Assembly: GCA_943327965.2 (NCBI GenBank) | Contig: CALPYQ020000112.1 | Coordinates: 1 to 6,073 of the forward strand | Origin: Singulisphaera sp. GP187 | GTDB lineage: Bacteria > Pseudomonadota > Gammaproteobacteria > Burkholderiales > Burkholderiaceae_C | DNA: 6,073 nucleotides | Direction: 5' to 3' | Part shown: piece by piece, positions 5,385-6,073 of the stretch | Layout: each line of letters opens with the position of its first letter | How positions within the stretch are numbered: the first letter of the stretch is position 1 | Program-made: the position numbers and the translations under genes | The notes under the pieces: model-generated | Told to the model about the DNA's origin: nothing | Seen by the model: only the letters and a program-made list of their open reading frames with translations | Database searches by the model: none

Positions 5385-6073
5385 TCACAACTTTTGTTGC
5401 AACAGTTGTTGAACCAGGGGGTGTTGAACTTTTCGCTCTGTTCCAATGGCAAAGAAATGTTCTTTCACACCTTCGCAAGCGCCCAAACGGTGCACAGCGT
5501 AATGCGCTGTTAAGTCTGCATGCACCCATTCGGCCGCCGGAAAGACACCCATCCCATTGGCACCAAATGTTTTTAAGAGTGCACTGTCCTCAAATTCGCC
5601 CACAATATTTGGCTTGATGGCGCGCTGTTCAAACCAGTGGTCCAATCGATCGCGGACAGCCGTGTGCGCGGTCGGCAACAAGACCGGAATAGTTTCTAAG
5701 CATTTAGGGAAATTACGCTGACTTGCCTTCACCATTTTTGAATTGCCGTACCAGGCAATGTCTGTCACCCCCAGCGCATGGCTGTACAACTTGATGTTGG
5801 GATTGAATGATGCAGGCCGGTCTGACAAGACCACATCAAGTCGATGCAAAGCCAAGTCACCCAATAGATCGTCCAATTGACCTTCATAACAAGTCAGCTT
5901 TAAATTTTTAACGCCAATGACGGGGAGCAACAGTCGATGCGCCACCATTTTGGGCAGGCTGTCACAGATGCCCACCGTTAAGCGGACAGCAGGGACGCTG
6001 GCAGCGTCTTTGACCCTGGTGGGCAGCGCCTCACCCAACTGGAAAATTTGATCTGCTTGCTTCATGGCTGCAA
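5385..6073 (-). CDS. LysR-family regulator, NhaR-like, lacking N-terminus (cut by window edge)
   Basis: The frame runs off the right edge (Leu/Phe-Ala-Ala lies before the Met at 6065), so about 229 of roughly 300 residues are visible and that Met is internal. The visible part is the effector-binding domain. Landmarks agree with NhaR: VGICDSLPK after the linker helix, YEGQLDDLLGDLALHRLD followed by VVLSDRP, a GEFEDSALLKTFGA block matching the E. coli GEFDDAALMKAFGA, and HPLVQQLL near the end. NhaR activates the Na+/H+ antiporter gene nhaA in E. coli. Here the target is unknown, and the genes beyond the edge are its likeliest partners. The winged helix-turn-helix that binds DNA lies outside the window. 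The stop TGA (5385-5387) faces the terC stop with no clear terminator between them. Confidence 0.88.
   Translation of the reverse strand, partial: AAMKQADQIFQLGEALPTRVKDAASVPAVRLTVGICDSLPKMVAHRLLLPVIGVKNLKLTCYEGQLDDLLGDLALHRLDVVLSDRPASFNPNIKLYSHALGVTDIAWYGNSKMVKASQRNFPKCLETIPVLLPTAHTAVRDRLDHWFEQRAIKPNIVGEFEDSALLKTFGANGMGVFPAAEWVHADLTAHYAVHRLGACEGVKEHFFAIGTERKVQHPLVQQLLQQKL

Noticed and set aside
1..6073. Mobile element, CRISPR array, tRNA or rRNA.
   Set aside because: No transposase or integrase, no regularly spaced repeats and no RNA-gene signatures were seen; the genes are intact and tightly packed.

Overview
The window looks like ordinary chromosome from a betaproteobacterium, most likely order Burkholderiales and perhaps a Comamonadaceae-type freshwater bacterium. 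This rests on the gene types (a 67K-type SppA, an Alx-like TerC protein, an NhaR-type LysR regulator, a COG3618 amidohydrolase) and on a base composition close to half GC. The genus is an inference. Nothing points to phage, IS elements, CRISPR or an RNA gene.

Layout, left to right. (1) 1-477 (+): the C-terminal half of a COG3618 amidohydrolase (lactonase family), cut by the left edge. (2) 513-3208 (-): a tight three-gene unit read right to left. It encodes a small XRE-type repressor (2975-3208), a four-helix membrane protein of unknown function (2443-2973) and the membrane-anchored protease SppA (513-2429). The genes are 1 bp apart, then stop-over-ribosome-site, so they are almost certainly co-transcribed and probably translationally coupled. 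(3) 3288-4226 (+): a secreted alpha/beta-hydrolase of the esterase-D/Fes type, divergent from the XRE unit. (4) 4227-4393: an AT-rich regulatory gap with a 35-bp inverted repeat and a possible ribosome-site-sequestering leader. (5) 4394-5350 (+): a TerC/Alx membrane protein, probably a metal (Mn) exporter. (6) 5385-6073 (-): an NhaR-like LysR regulator, convergent with terC and cut by the right edge before its DNA-binding domain.

The most interesting signal is the control region at 3209-3247. A perfect 16-bp palindrome fills the spacer between a -35 and a -10 element for the XRE gene. The dyad extends imperfectly to about 38 bp over the whole core promoter, and the predicted transcription start falls on the ATG itself. 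This suggests a leaderless, autorepressed XRE/membrane-protein pair with the envelope protease SppA downstream. A second point of interest is the terC leader, which could fold to hide its ribosome site yet lacks the usual yybP-ykoY manganese riboswitch core. The window does not contain an obviously new multi-gene system; the novelty is in the linkage and the control regions.
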